This document shows positions 55,506 to 64,000 of a stretch of DNA of 64,000 nucleotides, one piece after another. The notes under the pieces were generated by a model. The model did no database searches. It worked only from the letters and a program-made list of their open reading frames with translations, and was not told where the DNA came from. Position 1 is the stretch's first letter, and every line of letters begins with the position of its first letter. The DNA lies in assembly GCF_022968795.1 (NCBI RefSeq), contig NZ_JALJRB010000008.1:1-64000 (forward strand). Direction: 5' to 3'. A program made the translations under genes and the position numbers. Origin of the DNA: Desulfatitalea alkaliphila (GTDB taxonomy: Bacteria > Desulfobacterota > Desulfobacteria > Desulfobacterales > Desulfosarcinaceae).

Positions 55506-56116
55506 CGGGAGGCTTCTCCGGCGTTTTGTATCAGGGCCGCCAACGCCTGTTCGGCCCGGGCCAAATCGTCATTGACCACCACGTGGCGGTATTGCCGGGC
55601 CTGGGCCATCTCTTCGCGCGCGTTGGCCAGGCGGGTGGCGATGGCCGCCTCATCGTCCGTGCCCCGCTGCCGCAGACGTTGCGCCAGCACCGCAAGGGAG
55701 GGCGGCTGGATGAAGATGGTGATGGCGTCGGGAAACTTTTGCAAAATCTGGCGTGTCCCCTGCACGTCGATGTCCATCAGAATGTCCCGTCCGGCGGCCA
55801 GGGTGTCGGCGATCCAGCGGGCCGAGGTGCCGTAAAGGTTGCCGTGCACCCGCGCCCATTCGGCCCATTGCCCTTCGGCGATGCCCTTCTCGAAGGCTTC
55901 GCGGCTGATGAAGTAATAGTCCTGGCCGTGCTGTTCGCCCGGTCGCGCTTTGCGGGTTGTGTAGGAGACGGAGTAGGCCAGTTGGGGATAGCGCCGCCGC
56001 ACGGCACTGCACAGGGTGCTCTTGCCCGCGCCCGAAGGGGCCGAAACGATGAACAGACGGCCCGGGCGTTGCGCCGCGGCGCCCTGCCCCGCGGCGGTGT
56101 CGGCGGCGGTGGTCAT
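55502..56116 (-). CDS. gmk: guanylate kinase
   Basis: 204 residues: P-loop [15 protein letters not shown], the GMP site [33 protein letters not shown] and [15 protein letters not shown]. It converts GMP to GDP. Overlaps the remA-like stop by four bases (ATGA), within the conserved yicC-remA-gmk order. Confidence 0.96.
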   Translation of the reverse strand: MTTAADTAAGQGAAAQRPGRLFIVSAPSGAGKSTLCSAVRRRYPQLAYSVSYTTRKARPGEQHGQDYYFISREAFEKGIAEGQWAEWARVHGNLYGTSARWIADTLAAGRDILMDIDVQGTRQILQKFPDAITIFIQPPSLAVLAQRLRQRGTDDEAAIATRLANAREEMAQARQYRHVVVNDDLARAEQALAALIQNAGEASR

Positions 56117-56379
56117 TTGCCCTCCTTGCTTGCGTCCATCAGGGTTTCGTACCGCTGGGCGATGGTTTCGGGCTGAATGGCGGAAAGGACGATGTGGTTG
56201 CTGTCCATGACGATCAGGGCGCGGGTGCGGCGGCCTTGGGTGGCGTCGATGAGGTGCTTGTCCTCCCGGGCCTCGTCCTTGAGCCGTTTCATGGGAGCGG
56301 AGTTGGGCGACACGATGGCCACCACCCGTTCGGCCACCACTGTGTTGCCGAAACCGATATTGAGCAGTGTTTTCTCCAT
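56113..56379 (-). CDS. RemA-like (DUF370) regulatory protein
   Basis: 88 residues starting [20 protein letters not shown], with [20 protein letters not shown] and [20 protein letters not shown], hallmarks of the DUF370/RemA family. RemA is a DNA-binding biofilm regulator in Bacillus; here the conserved link to yicC and gmk suggests a more basic role. AAGGAT before 56379 sets the start. Confidence 0.88.
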   Translation of the reverse strand: MEKTLLNIGFGNTVVAERVVAIVSPNSAPMKRLKDEAREDKHLIDATQGRRTRALIVMDSNHIVLSAIQPETIAQRYETLMDASKEGK

Positions 56380-56418
56380 GGGGGCATCCTTCATTAATTA
56401 GGCGGCTTATTCAGCGAG

Positions 56419-57300
56419 CTATTCGATGTTTTGGACCTGCTCACGCAGTTTTTCGATTTCCGCTTTGACCGCCACGATGATATGGGCCAGGGCCGCCTGC
56501 CCCACTTTGGCGCCCATGGTGTTGAACTCCCGGTTGAATTCCTGCAACAGGAAGTTGAGCTTGCGGCCGGAGGGCTGGTCATCCTGCACTGTGTCGCGGA
56601 ACTGCACCACGTGGCTGCGGGCGCGCACGATCTCTTCGGAAATATCGCTGCGGTCGGCCAGCAGGGCCGCCTCCTGGGCAATGCGCATGGGGTCCAGCTC
56701 GACCACGCCCCGGGTCATGGCTTCGATACGGCTTTGCAATTTTTCGCGATAGGACGCCAACAAACCGCCGGTGGCCTGTTCGATGGCGTCCAGCTGTTCT
56801 TCGATCCAGGCCAGCCGTTGCAGGAAATCGCGGCCCAGGTGTTCCCCTTCCTGAAGCCGCATGCGGTCCAGGGTCTCCAGGGCCTGGTCCAGGCCGCGGG
56901 CCATGAGGGGCCAGTGGCTGTCCGCCAGTTGGGGATTGTCCACCGGCTGGATCAAGCCGGGCAGGTTCAAAAGATGCTCCAGGGTCGGCTCGCCGGTCAG
57001 TCCCAAGGCGTGCTTCAACTCCCGCGCGGCATTGAAATAGGCTTTGGCCCTGGCCAGGTCGGCCTCATAGGCGGCGGCGCCTTCGGACATGTCGCGCACC
57101 TTGATACGCACCTCCACCCGGCCACGGGCCACCCGGGCCGCGATGGCGGCCTTGATCTTCTCTTCCAGACCGGCATAGCCGTTGGACAGGCGCAACACCG
57201 TGTCCAGATTGCGGCTGTTGTAGGTGCGTATCTCCACGGCCACGGTCACATCGTTTTCGGTCAACTCCGCGCCGGCATAGGCGGTCATGCTTTTGAGCAT
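56419..57300 (-). CDS. yicC: YicC family endoribonuclease-like protein
   Basis: 293 residues. The N-terminal YicC domain (MLKSMTAYAGAELTENDVTV, IRTYNSRNLDTVLRL) and the C-terminal DUF1732 part (GRKLNFLLQEFNREFNTMGA) are complete, with a helical middle. YicC proteins cleave or chaperone RNA. It starts the yicC-remA-gmk run. Confidence 0.93.
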   Translation of the reverse strand: MLKSMTAYAGAELTENDVTVAVEIRTYNSRNLDTVLRLSNGYAGLEEKIKAAIAARVARGRVEVRIKVRDMSEGAAAYEADLARAKAYFNAARELKHALGLTGEPTLEHLLNLPGLIQPVDNPQLADSHWPLMARGLDQALETLDRMRLQEGEHLGRDFLQRLAWIEEQLDAIEQATGGLLASYREKLQSRIEAMTRGVVELDPMRIAQEAALLADRSDISEEIVRARSHVVQFRDTVQDDQPSGRKLNFLLQEFNREFNTMGAKVGQAALAHIIVAVKAEIEKLREQVQNIE

Positions 57301-57313
57301 GGGAAAGGTCTCC

Positions 57314-57877
57314 TTACGAGGCGTTGCCGGACAACCGCAACCCCGCGCTTTTCAGGGCCGCCATCTCGGCGGCGTAATGGTGCCGGACCACGGACAAAAA
57401 AGCACGCATCTCATCGGCGGCATAGTCCGGGTAGGTCCACGGCAGCGGCTGGAAATCCCCCTTGCGGTAAACCAAGGTCAGATCGGCATAGATCCCGCTG
57501 TCCAGATAGATGCGGTGCGCGAAGTTCTTGCCGGTGGCCAAGACGAACCGCTCGTGGAGCAGATAGCCCGGATCCAGATTGACCCGCCGCCGCCCGTTGC
57601 GGGTAAAACGCTGCTCCAGGGCATTGGTTTGGCGTTTGATGCCGGCCAGCGCCGCCTGGTCGACGAAACCCTGAAACACCAGCATGCGCCGATAGAGCGG
57701 GGCCCCCATTTCGGCGCTGTAGTAGTCGGTATAGGGGAAGTCCAACCATAAGCCGGCCAGCTCCAGGGCACCGAAACGTTCCTGAAGCGCCTGGGACACT
57801 TCCGGCAGCAACCGTTTATCGTTGAGCAACATGCCGATCACCAGCTTGGCAGGCTGGGGCGGTTTGGGACAACTCAT
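57314..57877 (-). CDS. DUF4416 family protein
   Basis: 187 residues. FPYTDYYSAEMGAPLYRRML and NLDPGYLLHERFVLATGKNF are motifs I associate with DUF4416, seen beside envelope or ribonuclease genes in deltaproteobacteria. Function unknown. No signal peptide or membrane segment. It precedes yicC by 13 bases, so probably the same transcript. Confidence 0.82.
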   Translation of the reverse strand: MSCPKPPQPAKLVIGMLLNDKRLLPEVSQALQERFGALELAGLWLDFPYTDYYSAEMGAPLYRRMLVFQGFVDQAALAGIKRQTNALEQRFTRNGRRRVNLDPGYLLHERFVLATGKNFAHRIYLDSGIYADLTLVYRKGDFQPLPWTYPDYAADEMRAFLSVVRHHYAAEMAALKSAGLRLSGNAS

Positions 57878-57966
57878 AATATCAAACCATGCCGCGCATC
57901 GCGGCCGTTGGGTGTTCCTCTGTCGGCGGAACTGCGTTTAAGCGCCGATATCTGCCCATCGGCTTA

Positions 57967-58146
57967 TCACCCCTCGTCCGCCAGCGGCTTGGCCTCTTCG
58001 ACCAGCATAATGGGAATATCGTCCTCGATGGCATACACCAGTCGGCACGCTTCGCAAATCAGTCCGTCCCGGTTGGGGTTGAGGTGAATATTGCCCTTGC
58101 ACTGGGGGCACACCAGCAGATCCAGCAATTCCTGATCAATGGCCAT
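57967..58146 (-). CDS. Trm112-like zinc protein
   Basis: 59 residues: [40 protein letters not shown] and a short acidic end. The CPxC and CExC pairs bind zinc in this family, which stabilises methyltransferases and other partners. AAGGAGACGGTC precedes the ATG. Confidence 0.9.
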   Translation of the reverse strand: MAIDQELLDLLVCPQCKGNIHLNPNRDGLICEACRLVYAIEDDIPIMLVEEAKPLADEG

Positions 58147-58273
58147 GACCGTCTCCTTGGATAGGTTTTTGCCACCGTTCATTCCCATAATCCGTGAAAA
58201 AGTGCAATGGACTTCAAAACCGGATTGGGCTAAAAGGACGGTCAAACAGGACAACGGACAAGGAGGTTCGGCA

Positions 58274-59230
58274 ATGCACCTGTACAAACGCATCATGGTC
58301 ACCGGCGGTTGCGGCTTTCTGGGATCCCACTTGTGCGACCGCCTGGTGGCCGCCGGCCACGACGTGTTGTGCGTGGACAATTGCTTCACCGGCACCAAGC
58401 GCAACGTGCGCCACTTGCTGGACCATGCCAACTTCGAATTCGTGCGCCACGACATCACCTTTCCCCTCTACCTGGAGGTGGACGAAATTTACAACATGGC
58501 CTGTCCGGCCTCGCCCATCCACTATCAGTTCGACCCGGTGCAAACCACCAAGACCAGCGTCCACGGTGCCATCAACATGTTGGGACTGGCCAAAAGGGTC
58601 AAGGCCAAGATCCTGCAAGCCTCCACCAGCGAGGTGTACGGCGATCCGGAAATCCATCCCCAAACCGAAGGCTACTGGGGGCGCGTCAACCCCATCGGCC
58701 CCCGCTCCTGCTACGACGAAGGCAAGCGCTGTGCCGAGACCCTCTTCTTCGATTACCATCGACAGAACCGATTGCGGATCAAAGTGGCCCGGATTTTCAA
58801 CACCTACGGCCCGCGCATGCACCCCAACGACGGGCGGGTGATTTCCAACTTCATCGTCCAAGCCCTCAAGGGAGAGCCGATCACCATTTACGGCGACGGC
58901 AGCCAGACCCGCTCCTTTTGTTACGTGGACGATCTGGTGGAGGGCCTGCTGCGCCTGATGGACACCCCGGACACCGTCACCGGCCCCATCAACCTGGGCA
59001 ACCCGGTGGAGTTCACCATCCTGGAGCTGGCCCAACGGGTGATCGACATGACCGGCGCCAAATCCCGACTGATTCACCAACCCCTGCCCGCGGACGATCC
59101 GCGCCAACGCAAACCGGACATCGGACTGGCCCGTGAAACCCTCCAGTGGGAACCCGGCGTGCCCTTGGAACAAGGCCTCCAACAAACCATCGCCTATTTC
59201 GAGAAGCTGCTGTCGGAAACACCCCGTTGA
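58274..59230 (+). CDS. UDP-glucuronate decarboxylase (UXS-type, extended SDR)
   Basis: 318 residues: [15 protein letters not shown] for [56 protein letters not shown] with the Tyr-Lys pair, and [18 protein letters not shown]. The sequence is typical of UXS, which makes UDP-xylose from UDP-glucuronate for surface glycans. AGGAGG precedes the ATG. First gene of the envelope run. Confidence 0.93.
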   Translation: MHLYKRIMVTGGCGFLGSHLCDRLVAAGHDVLCVDNCFTGTKRNVRHLLDHANFEFVRHDITFPLYLEVDEIYNMACPASPIHYQFDPVQTTKTSVHGAINMLGLAKRVKAKILQASTSEVYGDPEIHPQTEGYWGRVNPIGPRSCYDEGKRCAETLFFDYHRQNRLRIKVARIFNTYGPRMHPNDGRVISNFIVQALKGEPITIYGDGSQTRSFCYVDDLVEGLLRLMDTPDTVTGPINLGNPVEFTILELAQRVIDMTGAKSRLIHQPLPADDPRQRKPDIGLARETLQWEPGVPLEQGLQQTIAYFEKLLSETPR

Positions 59231-59235
59231 TACCA

Positions 59236-61035
59236 ATGACGGAAAAGAACAAGGAGTCAAAAGAGCGTTTGATACGGATTCCCGAATTCAGATTGAAACC
59301 GCGCCACCGGCGCATCCTGACGATGATCAAGGAAAACAAGGGACGGCTCATCGCCGCCGGTGTGTGCAGCCTGATGATCGCCGCCGCCACGACGGCCATG
59401 GGGTATCTGATCAAGCCGGTGATCGACGACATCTTCGTCAACAAGGACACCACCGGCTTGATGCTGTTTCCCCTGCTGGTCATCGCGGTGTTCCTGGTCA
59501 AGGGCCTCGGGCGCTACGGCCAGGAATATTTCATGAACTACGTGGGCGAGGATATCATCCGCCGCCTGCGCAACCAGCTCTACGACCGCATCCAGGATCT
59601 CTCCCTGGCCTTTTTCCAAAAGGCCCAGACCGGTGTGTTGATGTCCCGCATCACCAACGACGTCAACATCCTCAAGGCCATGGTCTCCACGGCGGTCACC
59701 TCCACCCTGCGGGACGCCTCCTCCATTCTGGGTTTGACGGCGGTGATCTTCTATTTGAATTGGCGCATGGCCATTTTGGCCTTCATCGTGCTGCCGGTGG
59801 CCTTTTTCCCGGTGTTCGCGCTGGGCCGTCGGGTGCGCCGGGTAAGCACCGGCTGCCAGGAGGCCATGGGCGAATTGAGCGCCTTTTTGCATGAAACCTT
59901 GTCCGGCAACAAAATCGTCAAAGCCTTCGGCATGGAGAGCCACGAAAAGGCGCGGTTCTTCGCCAAGACCCGGCAATTGTTCCAACTGGAGATCAAGGGG
60001 GTGATCGTGCGGGCCCTGTCGTCGCCCATCATGGAATTTTTCGGCGGCTTGGGCATCGCTTTCGTGATCTGGTACGGCGGCTGGGAGGTGATCCACGAAC
60101 GCACCACCCCCGGCACTTTCATCAGCTTTCTGACCTGCGTGATGCTGCTCTACGATCCGGTCAAAAAGTTGAGCCAGTTGAACAATGCGGTGCAACAGGG
60201 ACTGGCCGCCGCGGACCGGGTCTATGACGTGATCGAAACCCCCACCGAAATCCGGGAGCCGACCCATCCGGTCCCCATGGGCCACGCGCCCCACACGGTG
60301 GCCTTCGAGCAGGTCTGTTTCAGCTATGACCAGGAGCCGGTGCTCCAGGACATCGACTTGACGGTGCATCACGGTCAAGTGCTGGCCCTGGTGGGCATGA
60401 GCGGTGGCGGCAAGACCACCCTGGTCAACCTGCTGCCCCGTTTTTTCGATGTCACGGCGGGCCGGGTGACCATCGACGGCGTGGACATCCGCGACTACCG
60501 CCTGGCCGACTTGCGCGGCCGCATCGCCGTGGTCACCCAGGAGCCGATCCTGTTCAACGAGAGCGTGCGCTACAACATCGCCTACGGCAACCCCGGCGCC
60601 TCGGACGAAGCCATCGTCGCGGCCGCCGTGGCGGCTTACGCCCACGACTTCATCCAGCGCTTTCCCAACGGCTACGACACCCCCATCGGCGAGTTGGGCG
60701 GCCGTTTGTCGGGAGGGGAAAAACAGCGCATCTGCATCGCCCGGGCGCTGCTCAAGGATGCCCCCATCCTGGTGCTGGACGAGGCCACGTCATCCCTGGA
60801 CACCGAGGCCGAAGCCGTGGTGCAGAAAGCGCTGGACAACCTGATGGCCGGCCGCACCACTTTCGTCATCGCTCATCGGCTCTCGACGGTGGCCAAGGCG
60901 GACCGGATCGTGGTGCTGGTGGGCGGTCGCATCGTGGAACAGGGCACCCACGAAACCCTATTGGCCCGGAAGGGGGAATACGCCAAATTGTACCAGATGC
61001 AATATGTCGCCAACGAGCCGGAGGCCCAGCCATGA
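59236..61035 (+). CDS. msbA: lipid A export ABC transporter (MsbA family)
   Basis: 599 residues: six-helix membrane domain (MGYLIKPVIDDIFVNKDTTG; FHELSGNKIVKAFGM-like loop) and an ATPase with GMSGGGKTTLVNLLPRFFD, VTQEPILFNESVRYNIAYGN, LSGGEKQRICIARALLKDA and ILVLDEATSSLDTEAEA. It flips lipid A-core across the inner membrane. The ATG is chosen five bases after the UXS stop; the frame is also open further upstream. Confidence 0.92.
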   Translation: MTEKNKESKERLIRIPEFRLKPRHRRILTMIKENKGRLIAAGVCSLMIAAATTAMGYLIKPVIDDIFVNKDTTGLMLFPLLVIAVFLVKGLGRYGQEYFMNYVGEDIIRRLRNQLYDRIQDLSLAFFQKAQTGVLMSRITNDVNILKAMVSTAVTSTLRDASSILGLTAVIFYLNWRMAILAFIVLPVAFFPVFALGRRVRRVSTGCQEAMGELSAFLHETLSGNKIVKAFGMESHEKARFFAKTRQLFQLEIKGVIVRALSSPIMEFFGGLGIAFVIWYGGWEVIHERTTPGTFISFLTCVMLLYDPVKKLSQLNNAVQQGLAAADRVYDVIETPTEIREPTHPVPMGHAPHTVAFEQVCFSYDQEPVLQDIDLTVHHGQVLALVGMSGGGKTTLVNLLPRFFDVTAGRVTIDGVDIRDYRLADLRGRIAVVTQEPILFNESVRYNIAYGNPGASDEAIVAAAVAAYAHDFIQRFPNGYDTPIGELGGRLSGGEKQRICIARALLKDAPILVLDEATSSLDTEAEAVVQKALDNLMAGRTTFVIAHRLSTVAKADRIVVLVGGRIVEQGTHETLLARKGEYAKLYQMQYVANEPEAQP

Positions 61036-62603
61036 GGACCATCGATGACCGTCCGGAACGGCTTTTCCTGTTGTTCGTCCTGGTGCACACTTTCTGCTGG
61101 ACGGTGGTGCCCGCACTGGTCAACCCCAACCTGCCCTACGACGTGATCGAGGGCCTGGCCTGGGGACACGAATGGCAATGGGGCTACTACAAGCACCCGC
61201 CCATCAAGCCGTGGTTCCTGGAAGCCATGGCGGTGGTCTCGGGGCGGGCCGACTGGGCCATGTACCTGTTGAGCCAGCTGTGCGTGGTGGGGGCCTTCTG
61301 GGCGGTCTGGCGCCTGGCCAGGGAGTTTTTCAGCCCGGCCATGGCCCTGGTGGCCGTGCTGCTGCTTGAAGGCGTCTATTACCACAACTTCACCAGCCCC
61401 GAATTCAATGTCAACGTGGCCCAGCTGCCCTTCTGGGCGTTGACCATCCTGTTCACCTGGTGGGGGCTGACGCGACGCACGACGCTGCCCTGGGTGCTGG
61501 CCGGGGCGTGCATCGGCCTGGGGTTCCTGTCCAAGTATGTCTTCCTGTTTTTGGTGATGGCCATCGTGGTGATGCTGTTTGCCGTGCGCGAATTTCGGCC
61601 GGTGCTCAAGTCGCCGGGCCCCTGGATCGGCGCCCTGGTCTCCCTGGCGGTAGCCGCCCCCCACCTGTACTGGTTCGTGGCCAACGATTTCCCCACCATC
61701 GCCTACGCCGTGGAGATGGCCGACCCGGGCAAGCCGAGCCTGTTCAACCACATCTTCTACCCGCTGCGTTTGCTGGTGGGCCAGTCGCTGATCCTGATCC
61801 CGGTGCTGCTCATGCTCCTGACCCTGCGGCGCAAGGAGGGTGAACTGCCGGAGCCGGTGCAAACCAGCACCGCCGCCGGGCCTTTTCTGCTGTTCACCGC
61901 GCTGGGGCCGCCGCTGCTGATGGCCCTGATGTCGGCGCTGTTCGGCTGGAAGATCCGCTCCATGTGGGCCACCCCTCTGTTTCTGACCGCCAGTGTCACC
62001 TTGATCTACTTTTTACGGGAGCGGCTCACCACCGTGCGCCTGCGCGGCTTCACCATCGCCTTGGGCCTGTTGTTCAGCCTCTCCCTGCTCGCCTATGCCG
62101 GTCACGCCTTCATCGGTCCCGCTTTTACCGAACGGCCCAAGCGGGTGCACTTCCCCGGACTGGCCCTGGCGGATGAGGTGACCCGGCGCTGGCACGACCA
62201 TTTCGAGAAACCGCCGGAAATCATCATCGGCTCGTACTGGGTGGCCGGCAACGTGGCCTATTACGCACCGCACCGGGCGACGGTCTTCATCGACGCCGAT
62301 CCCGGCAAAGCCCCATGGGTCACGCCGGAGCAGATGCGCCGCCACGGTGCGGTCATCATCGGTTTCAGCCGCCGCGAGGCGCTCCAGATGGTGCCCTTCG
62401 ATCCGGAGCGGGTGATCGATACCGGCCCCGTCACGCTGGCGCCCGAGTATTGGAAAGATCTGAAACCATTTGAATTTTGGATGCTCATTCTGCCGCCCTC
62501 AGATAAAGCCGGCGCAGATTTAGGGCGCATTGCAGTGGATGGCGCAACCGACAGGGCCGCAATGGCCGAGGATGCCGTGACCAGCGCATTGCAGAGGTGG
62601 TGA
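61032..62603 (+). CDS. glycosyltransferase family 39 (ArnT-like) membrane protein
   Basis: 523 residues with about ten membrane segments. The acidic first loop (NLPYDVIEGLAWGHEWQWGY followed by YKHPP) is where GT39 enzymes place their catalytic aspartate. A periplasmic domain forms the last 130 residues. It probably moves a sugar from a polyprenyl carrier onto lipid A or a glycan. Starts within the msbA stop (ATGA). Confidence 0.85.
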   Translation: MRTIDDRPERLFLLFVLVHTFCWTVVPALVNPNLPYDVIEGLAWGHEWQWGYYKHPPIKPWFLEAMAVVSGRADWAMYLLSQLCVVGAFWAVWRLAREFFSPAMALVAVLLLEGVYYHNFTSPEFNVNVAQLPFWALTILFTWWGLTRRTTLPWVLAGACIGLGFLSKYVFLFLVMAIVVMLFAVREFRPVLKSPGPWIGALVSLAVAAPHLYWFVANDFPTIAYAVEMADPGKPSLFNHIFYPLRLLVGQSLILIPVLLMLLTLRRKEGELPEPVQTSTAAGPFLLFTALGPPLLMALMSALFGWKIRSMWATPLFLTASVTLIYFLRERLTTVRLRGFTIALGLLFSLSLLAYAGHAFIGPAFTERPKRVHFPGLALADEVTRRWHDHFEKPPEIIIGSYWVAGNVAYYAPHRATVFIDADPGKAPWVTPEQMRRHGAVIIGFSRREALQMVPFDPERVIDTGPVTLAPEYWKDLKPFEFWMLILPPSDKAGADLGRIAVDGATDRAAMAEDAVTSALQRW

Positions 62604-63556
62604 TGGATCGCGTGTGTATTTTGATGCCGTTGTTCAACGATTGGGCCTCGGCGCAGATTTTAATTCCCCGCATTGATAAGGCGGTGACGGCCTGGCAGAG
62701 CCGGATCACCCTGGTGATGGTGGACGATGGTTCAAAGGATCCCATGCCCGAAGCGGACCAGCTGATCGGCGACAGCACGCATATCGCCGAAGTGCGGGTC
62801 ATCCATCTGACCCGCAACCGGGGGCACCAGCGCGCCATCGCCGTGGGCCTGGCCTACGCCCACGGCCGGGGCGACTTTTCGGCGGTCTATGTGATGGACA
62901 GCGACGGGGAGGATCCCCCGGAAGAGCTGGAGGACCTGCGGCGCGCCGGTTTGCAGCACCCGGAGGCCATCGTCACCGCGGACCGCGCCAGCCGCTCCGA
63001 AGGGCCCCTGTTTCGGCTCGGCTATCGCTGCTACCGGCTGCTGTTTCGGCTGCTGACCGGCGTCGCCATCCGCTTCGGCAATTTCTGCCGCATCCCGGCC
63101 GTGCAGCTGGAACGCCTGGTGCACTATGCCGATCTGTGGAACAGCCTGTCGGGCTGCATTAAAAAGTCGCACCTGCCCACCACGGGCATTCCTTCCCATC
63201 GGGCGGTGCGCTACATCGGGCCGTCCAAAATGAATTTGATGGCCCTGGTGCTCCACGGTCTGAATGCCGTGGCGGTGTTTCATGAAACGGCCCTGGTGCG
63301 GATGTTGCTGATCATCGCCCTGGCGGCGGGGGTTGCCGCCGCGGGCTGGCTGGCGAGTCTTTTCGGGTCGGCCGCGGCCGGCGTCGCCGCCTGGGGGCTG
63401 TTGCTGGCCATGGTCCTGCTGACCGGCATGGTCCTGCTGGCCGTTACTTTGGCCCAATTGCAGGGGCGCAGCCGTTTCAAGGAAGGCCCCGCCGCCTTTT
63501 GGCAAAGCCAGGTGCGGCAAATCGCGGCGTTGCGCGAACCGCGATCCGAATCATGA
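62603..63556 (+). CDS. glycosyltransferase family 2, polyprenyl-phosphate type
   Basis: 317 residues: the GT-A domain has LVMVDDGSKDP and VMDSDGEDPPEELEDLRR (the DxD-like site), then FRLLTGVAIRFGNFC, and two C-terminal membrane helices (about 235-290). It resembles GtrB/DPM-type enzymes that load a sugar onto undecaprenyl phosphate, the donor type that the preceding GT39 protein uses. The ATG overlaps the previous TGA by one base. Confidence 0.88.
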   Translation: MDRVCILMPLFNDWASAQILIPRIDKAVTAWQSRITLVMVDDGSKDPMPEADQLIGDSTHIAEVRVIHLTRNRGHQRAIAVGLAYAHGRGDFSAVYVMDSDGEDPPEELEDLRRAGLQHPEAIVTADRASRSEGPLFRLGYRCYRLLFRLLTGVAIRFGNFCRIPAVQLERLVHYADLWNSLSGCIKKSHLPTTGIPSHRAVRYIGPSKMNLMALVLHGLNAVAVFHETALVRMLLIIALAAGVAAAGWLASLFGSAAAGVAAWGLLLAMVLLTGMVLLAVTLAQLQGRSRFKEGPAAFWQSQVRQIAALREPRSES

Positions 63557-63583
63557 TCAAGGAAGAAAAGAGGTTTTTTACCC

Positions 63584-64000
63584 ATGCCGACCCGCAATCT
63601 CTCCTACCGCCTGATTAAAGGCGTCATCACCCTGCTGGCGCGAGTGCCCCGACCGCTGATGGCCCGCTTGGCAGTGCCGGTGGGCCGGCTCTGGTATTCG
63701 CTGGATCGCCGCCACCGCACCATTGCCGCCGACAACATGGCCCGCGCCATGGGCGACACTTTCTCCGAACGACAACGGGAGCGGCTGCTACGCGCCAACT
63801 TCATCCAGCTGGCCACCACGGCGCTGGAGATGCCCTCCCTGCTGCATTTGAGCCGCGATAATCTGGATCAATATGCACTTTTCGAGGGTGTCGAACACGT
63901 TATCCGTGCAAGGGACCAAGGCAAGGGGGTGCTGCTGCTCACTGGCCATTTCGGTAACTGGGAACTGTTCAACCTGGTGACCGCCCTGAAATTCGGTCCG
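63584..64000 (+). CDS. lipid A biosynthesis acyltransferase (LpxL/HtrB), 5' part
   Basis: 139 residues are visible and the frame runs off the window. The start is MPTRNLSYRLIKGVITLLAR, a membrane-associated helix, followed by RTIAADNMARAM and LLLTGHFGNWELFNLVTAL, which holds the H-x4-E catalytic motif of the LPLAT family. It adds a secondary acyl chain to lipid A. AAAAGAGG precedes the ATG at some distance. Confidence 0.88.
   Translation, partial: MPTRNLSYRLIKGVITLLARVPRPLMARLAVPVGRLWYSLDRRHRTIAADNMARAMGDTFSERQRERLLRANFIQLATTALEMPSLLHLSRDNLDQYALFEGVEHVIRARDQGKGVLLLTGHFGNWELFNLVTALKFGP

Overview
The window (about 60% GC by eye, densely coded on both strands) looks like chromosome of an anaerobic Desulfobacterota/Deltaproteobacteria-type bacterium, most like the Desulfobacterales. 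The grounds are clusters of acyl-CoA catabolic genes, a thiolase/DUF35 pair, TAXI-type TRAP transport, an F0-only atp operon, large PAS/GAF signalling proteins, and two genes best read as selenoproteins. This assignment is inference; no rRNA is present.

Layout. 1-742: end of a DUF3553 protein. 1451-13447: a sigma54-dependent activator divergent from an Atu/Liu-like acyl-CoA carboxylase and beta-oxidation operon (carboxyltransferase, biotin carboxylase, biotin carrier, enoyl-CoA hydratase, gamma-carbonic-anhydrase remnant, AtuA-like protein, DinB-like protein, acyl-CoA dehydrogenase, acyl-CoA ligase). A palindromic site and a -24/-12 promoter lie between activator and operon. 13604-16187: a small hypothetical gene and a Tat-exported metallophosphoesterase. 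16428-18290: a CGGC-domain protein and an FAD/NAD(P) oxidoreductase whose frame is crossed by a TGA at the redox-cysteine position, followed by a SECIS-like hairpin. 18411-21635: a GAF protein and a hybrid histidine kinase. 21992-30163: a GntR-regulated catabolic and uptake cluster (SDR, CoA ligase, cyclase-family hydrolase, TAXI TRAP transporter, acyl-CoA dehydrogenase).

30443-33454: ferredoxin-nitroreductase, three tRNA genes (Lys-TTT, Glu-TTC, Lys-CTT), a KptA-like protein lacking the usual catalytic residues, and a TspO protein. 33516-37374: an acyl-CoA ligase, a palindromic repeat element, and a thiolase-like gene with an in-frame TGA at codon 89 (the usual place of the thiolase nucleophile) paired with a DUF35 partner. 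37607-43063: rpsF-rpsR-rplI-dnaB-hflX-suhB-type housekeeping operon. 43300-44664: a divergent DnaA. 45632-48484: uvrA. 48815-50596: F0 genes with a Na+-type c subunit. 50772-58146: pyrK, pgeF, comF, icd, rlmB, gmk, remA-like, yicC, DUF4416 and Trm112-like genes. 58274-64000: envelope genes (UDP-glucuronate decarboxylase, MsbA, GT39, GT2, LpxL/HtrB start).

The most notable content is the pair of apparent selenocysteine genes, one redox flavoprotein and one thiolase-like enzyme. Each has normal full length when the TGA is read through, and each has a hairpin at the spacing expected of a bacterial SECIS. Also notable are the complete sigma54 control region of the carboxylase operon and several palindromic repeat families.
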